A stretch of DNA of 6,986 nt from positions 1 to 6,986 of the forward strand of contig CAYTNN010000234.1 in assembly GCA_964439135.1 (NCBI GenBank). Direction: 5' to 3'. The notes below the pieces were generated by a model. The model did not search any database. It saw only the letters and a program-made list of their open reading frames with translations, and had not been told where the DNA came from. The stretch's first letter is position 1. Each line of letters begins with the position of its first letter. This stretch comes from JAFGPJ01 sp964439135 (GTDB taxonomy: Bacteria; Planctomycetota; Phycisphaerae; Sedimentisphaerales; Anaerobacaceae). Below are positions 5,238-6,986 of this stretch, one piece after another. The translations under genes and the position numbers were made by a program.

Positions 5238-6407
5238 ATGAAACTATTATGGATTTTCAGAGCTATCTTTCTTGTTATTATTGTGGCAATTGTATTCGTT
5301 AATATCAGTTCTCCGATAATGGACAAAGATGAGGATAGCGAATCCTCAACGGATACGTACAATGCGAATCTACGCGCTATCATTTTTAGCAGTATAGGGA
5401 TGGCGGCATTTGTCCTTTTGTTGGATATTATGACGCCGAAGAAGAAGTTCAGCGCTCTGGCGGGAGTGTTTTTCGGTCTGTTAGTCGGCATACTTGTTAG
5501 TTGGGCTCTGGCGCCTGTGGTGAATATGGTGAGCAGTACCTTTAGCATTGATATAACCGACTGGGCGATCACGGTGATCAAATGGCTCTTGGGCATATGT
5601 ATATGTTATCTTACAATCAGTATTGTGATGCGGACCAAAGATGATGTTCGCTTTGTGATTCCTTACGTGGAATTTGCCAAGCAGACCAAAGGTTCCCGGC
5701 CGCTGGTTATAGATACTTCGGCTATCATCGACGGGCGGATCGTGGACCTGTGCCAGAGTAAATTGTTCGATGCTCCGCTGATTGTTCCTCGTTTTGTGCT
5801 CAACGAGCTGCAGCTTATATCCGATTCGGCCGACAAGCTCAAACGCAACCGCGGCAGGCGGGGACTCGATATACTCAGTAAGATGCAGTCGGACCCTGTA
5901 ATCGACGTGGAAATTGATGACTCCATAATTGCAGAGGTCGAGGAAGTCAAGGGCGTTGACCAGAAATTGCTGATGTTCGCCAAAGCCTGTAACGGACGGC
6001 TGGCGACTACGGATTATAACCTCAGCAAGGTCGCACGGGTGCGTGAGGTTGACGTGGTGAATATAAACGATTTGGCTAATTCGCTCAAGGTCGTTGCATT
6101 GCCCGGCGAGGCGATGCAAATTAAAATCATAAAGCCGGGTGAAGAATCGGAGCAGGGTATCGGTTATCTGGATGACGGGACAATGGTTGTCGTTGAAGGT
6201 GCCCGCAACAAGATCGGGAGGGAGTTGGTTATTAGCGTTACCAGCTCACTCCAGACCTCCGCCGGCAAGATGATTTTCGGCAAGTTCGAGGGATTCGGGC
6301 AAGAGACCAAGGGAACCGTACAAGAGACAAACGGGGGCAATCGGCGAAGACCATACAGAAAGCCGGGCAGATCGAATACGTCAGAGGACAACAGGAACAG
6401 AAAATAA
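5238..6407 (+). CDS. yacL: Membrane-anchored PIN/TRAM domain protein (YacL family, putative RNase)
   Basis: This 389-residue protein has the YacL layout. Four hydrophobic segments (about 4-22, 47-67, 71-93, 107-130) anchor it in the membrane. A PIN domain follows (about 155-275) and then a TRAM domain (about 283-348). The PIN acidic residues are in place: Asp159 and Asp165 (VIDTSAIIDGR), Glu190 (FVLNELQ), Asp241 (GVDQKLL) and Asp259 (TTDYNLSKV). The family hallmark LKRNRGRRGLDIL (201-213) is intact, as are LDDGTMVVVE and LQTSAGKMIF in TRAM. PIN domains are metal-dependent RNase folds and TRAM binds RNA, so a membrane-linked RNase is expected, but the substrate is not established. The tail (349-389) is polar, Arg/Asn/Gly-rich and likely disordered; it runs past where the TRAM domain and, as I recall, Bacillus YacL end. 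The gene is monocistronic and faces a convergent gene 41 bases away. Confidence 0.94.
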   Translation: MKLLWIFRAIFLVIIVAIVFVNISSPIMDKDEDSESSTDTYNANLRAIIFSSIGMAAFVLLLDIMTPKKKFSALAGVFFGLLVGILVSWALAPVVNMVSSTFSIDITDWAITVIKWLLGICICYLTISIVMRTKDDVRFVIPYVEFAKQTKGSRPLVIDTSAIIDGRIVDLCQSKLFDAPLIVPRFVLNELQLISDSADKLKRNRGRRGLDILSKMQSDPVIDVEIDDSIIAEVEEVKGVDQKLLMFAKACNGRLATTDYNLSKVARVREVDVVNINDLANSLKVVALPGEAMQIKIIKPGEESEQGIGYLDDGTMVVVEGARNKIGRELVISVTSSLQTSAGKMIFGKFEGFGQETKGTVQETNGGNRRRPYRKPGRSNTSEDNRNRK

Positions 6408-6448
6408 TACAACTCTTGTTTGCAGTGAACTTTGTGCTCTTGCGCCCG

Positions 6449-6986
6449 TTATTTGGACTTAAGAAGGCATTTCAAAAATATCACAAGGCCGAGCAGGTAA
6501 CCGGCGGCGAACAACGACCGGTAGAAGTAGGATGTAAAATTCTGCTCGGTGATATGCAGGCCGGGAAGGCAAAAAGAAACAACCACGATAAGCCCGGCTG
6601 CGGAGAAGGCAAGCCAGTCCGGCAGCGTTGCTCTGACCGGCCGGCCGTAAGAGCAGCGGTAAAGTATTACGATTGCGAACACAATCAATGTTATTGAGAT
6701 AAGAACGGGATATAGAACCGGCGAGGCCCACGTAACGGGTATAAGAAACAGGATGTCCCAGTCCATTATGGAGGCGGGCCAGTCGAGGAGGACCTTGAGC
6801 CAGACGTAGTAAAAGATGTCCCAGATGGCGAAAATGATCATAAAATAAGCGACTCGCTGATGGCGATTGTGTCCGGACAGCCAGGCGCCGGTAAAGATTA
6901 GGATGATTGTGGCCGCCTCTCTGCCGATCTCGGTCAGCAGAAATCGTTTGAATAATGGGCCGGTGCCTAATACGGTCATGGGGAAG
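6449..6986 (-). CDS. Multi-pass membrane protein of unknown function (5' end probably outside window)
   Basis: The frame is open from the right edge to the TAA at 6451-6449, with 178 visible codons. The first ATG in view is at 6979 (176 residues), but no Shine-Dalgarno is visible in the seven bases before it, so the true start may lie further right. The protein is strongly hydrophobic, with probable helices (numbered from that ATG) near 19-36, 44-64, 76-108 (one or two), 120-140 and 153-172. Notable strings are the GREAAT start of helix 1, WDIFYYVWLK in helix 2, and LLDWPASIMDWDILFLIP between helices 2 and 3. The latter is rich in Trp, Asp and Pro, and the pattern reminds me of uncharacterised conserved membrane proteins in Planctomycetota and related bacteria. 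No catalytic or transport motif is recognised. The gene converges on the PIN/TRAM gene, and I see no clear terminator in the 41 bases between them. Confidence 0.82.
   Translation of the reverse strand, partial: FPMTVLGTGPLFKRFLLTEIGREAATIILIFTGAWLSGHNRHQRVAYFMIIFAIWDIFYYVWLKVLLDWPASIMDWDILFLIPVTWASPVLYPVLISITLIVFAIVILYRCSYGRPVRATLPDWLAFSAAGLIVVVSFCLPGLHITEQNFTSYFYRSLFAAGYLLGLVIFLKCLLKSK

Noticed and set aside
5060..6119. Minus-strand frames of 178 and 212 codons (5060-5596, 5481-6119)
   Set aside because: They are antisense to the YacL-family gene, which has clear PIN and TRAM motifs. They are shadow frames.
6416..6697. 93-codon plus-strand frame after the PIN/TRAM gene
   Set aside because: It overlaps the antisense membrane-protein gene, whose helix pattern and longer frame are far more convincing.

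Overview
The window looks like a chromosomal segment from a Planctomycetota bacterium, most likely of the Phycisphaerae/Sedimentisphaerales type. The main reason is the leftmost gene. It is a secreted mosaic with repeated modules ending in 'YWRVDEVN...PW.GN.WSFTT', a signature I associate with that group. This placement is recognition from memory, not a search.

There are four protein genes. Positions 1-2104 (minus strand) hold the first 701 codons of a large exported PA14-domain protein whose C-terminus lies beyond the left edge. Positions 3282-4742 (minus) encode a complete Do-family (DegP/HtrA) periplasmic serine protease. It has a sigma70-like promoter upstream and a good intrinsic terminator 36 bases past its stop. 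Positions 5238-6407 (plus) encode a complete membrane-anchored PIN/TRAM protein of the YacL family, with a near-consensus promoter. Positions 6449-6986 (minus) hold a multi-pass membrane protein of unknown function that converges on the PIN/TRAM gene and probably runs off the right edge.

The gap at 2105-3281 holds no convincing gene. Next to the PA14 gene it has a candidate promoter and a long leader with possible RNA structure. Further right it has a run of diverged direct repeats sharing the core ATTGGCTTTGTTTT at roughly 91-101 base intervals, a short period-8 tandem, a tRNA T-arm-like fragment and the htrA terminator. The gap at 4743-5237 holds two divergent promoters. Between them is a pair of overlapping, mutually exclusive hairpins.

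The four genes do not form one operon or an obvious defence or metabolic system. Each appears to have its own transcription unit. They are envelope protein quality control (htrA), a putative membrane-linked RNase or RNA-binding protein (yacL-like), a surface or exported carbohydrate-related protein, and an unknown membrane protein. I did not find a clear undescribed system. The most unusual material is the intergenic repeat array and the N-terminal domain of the PA14 protein.
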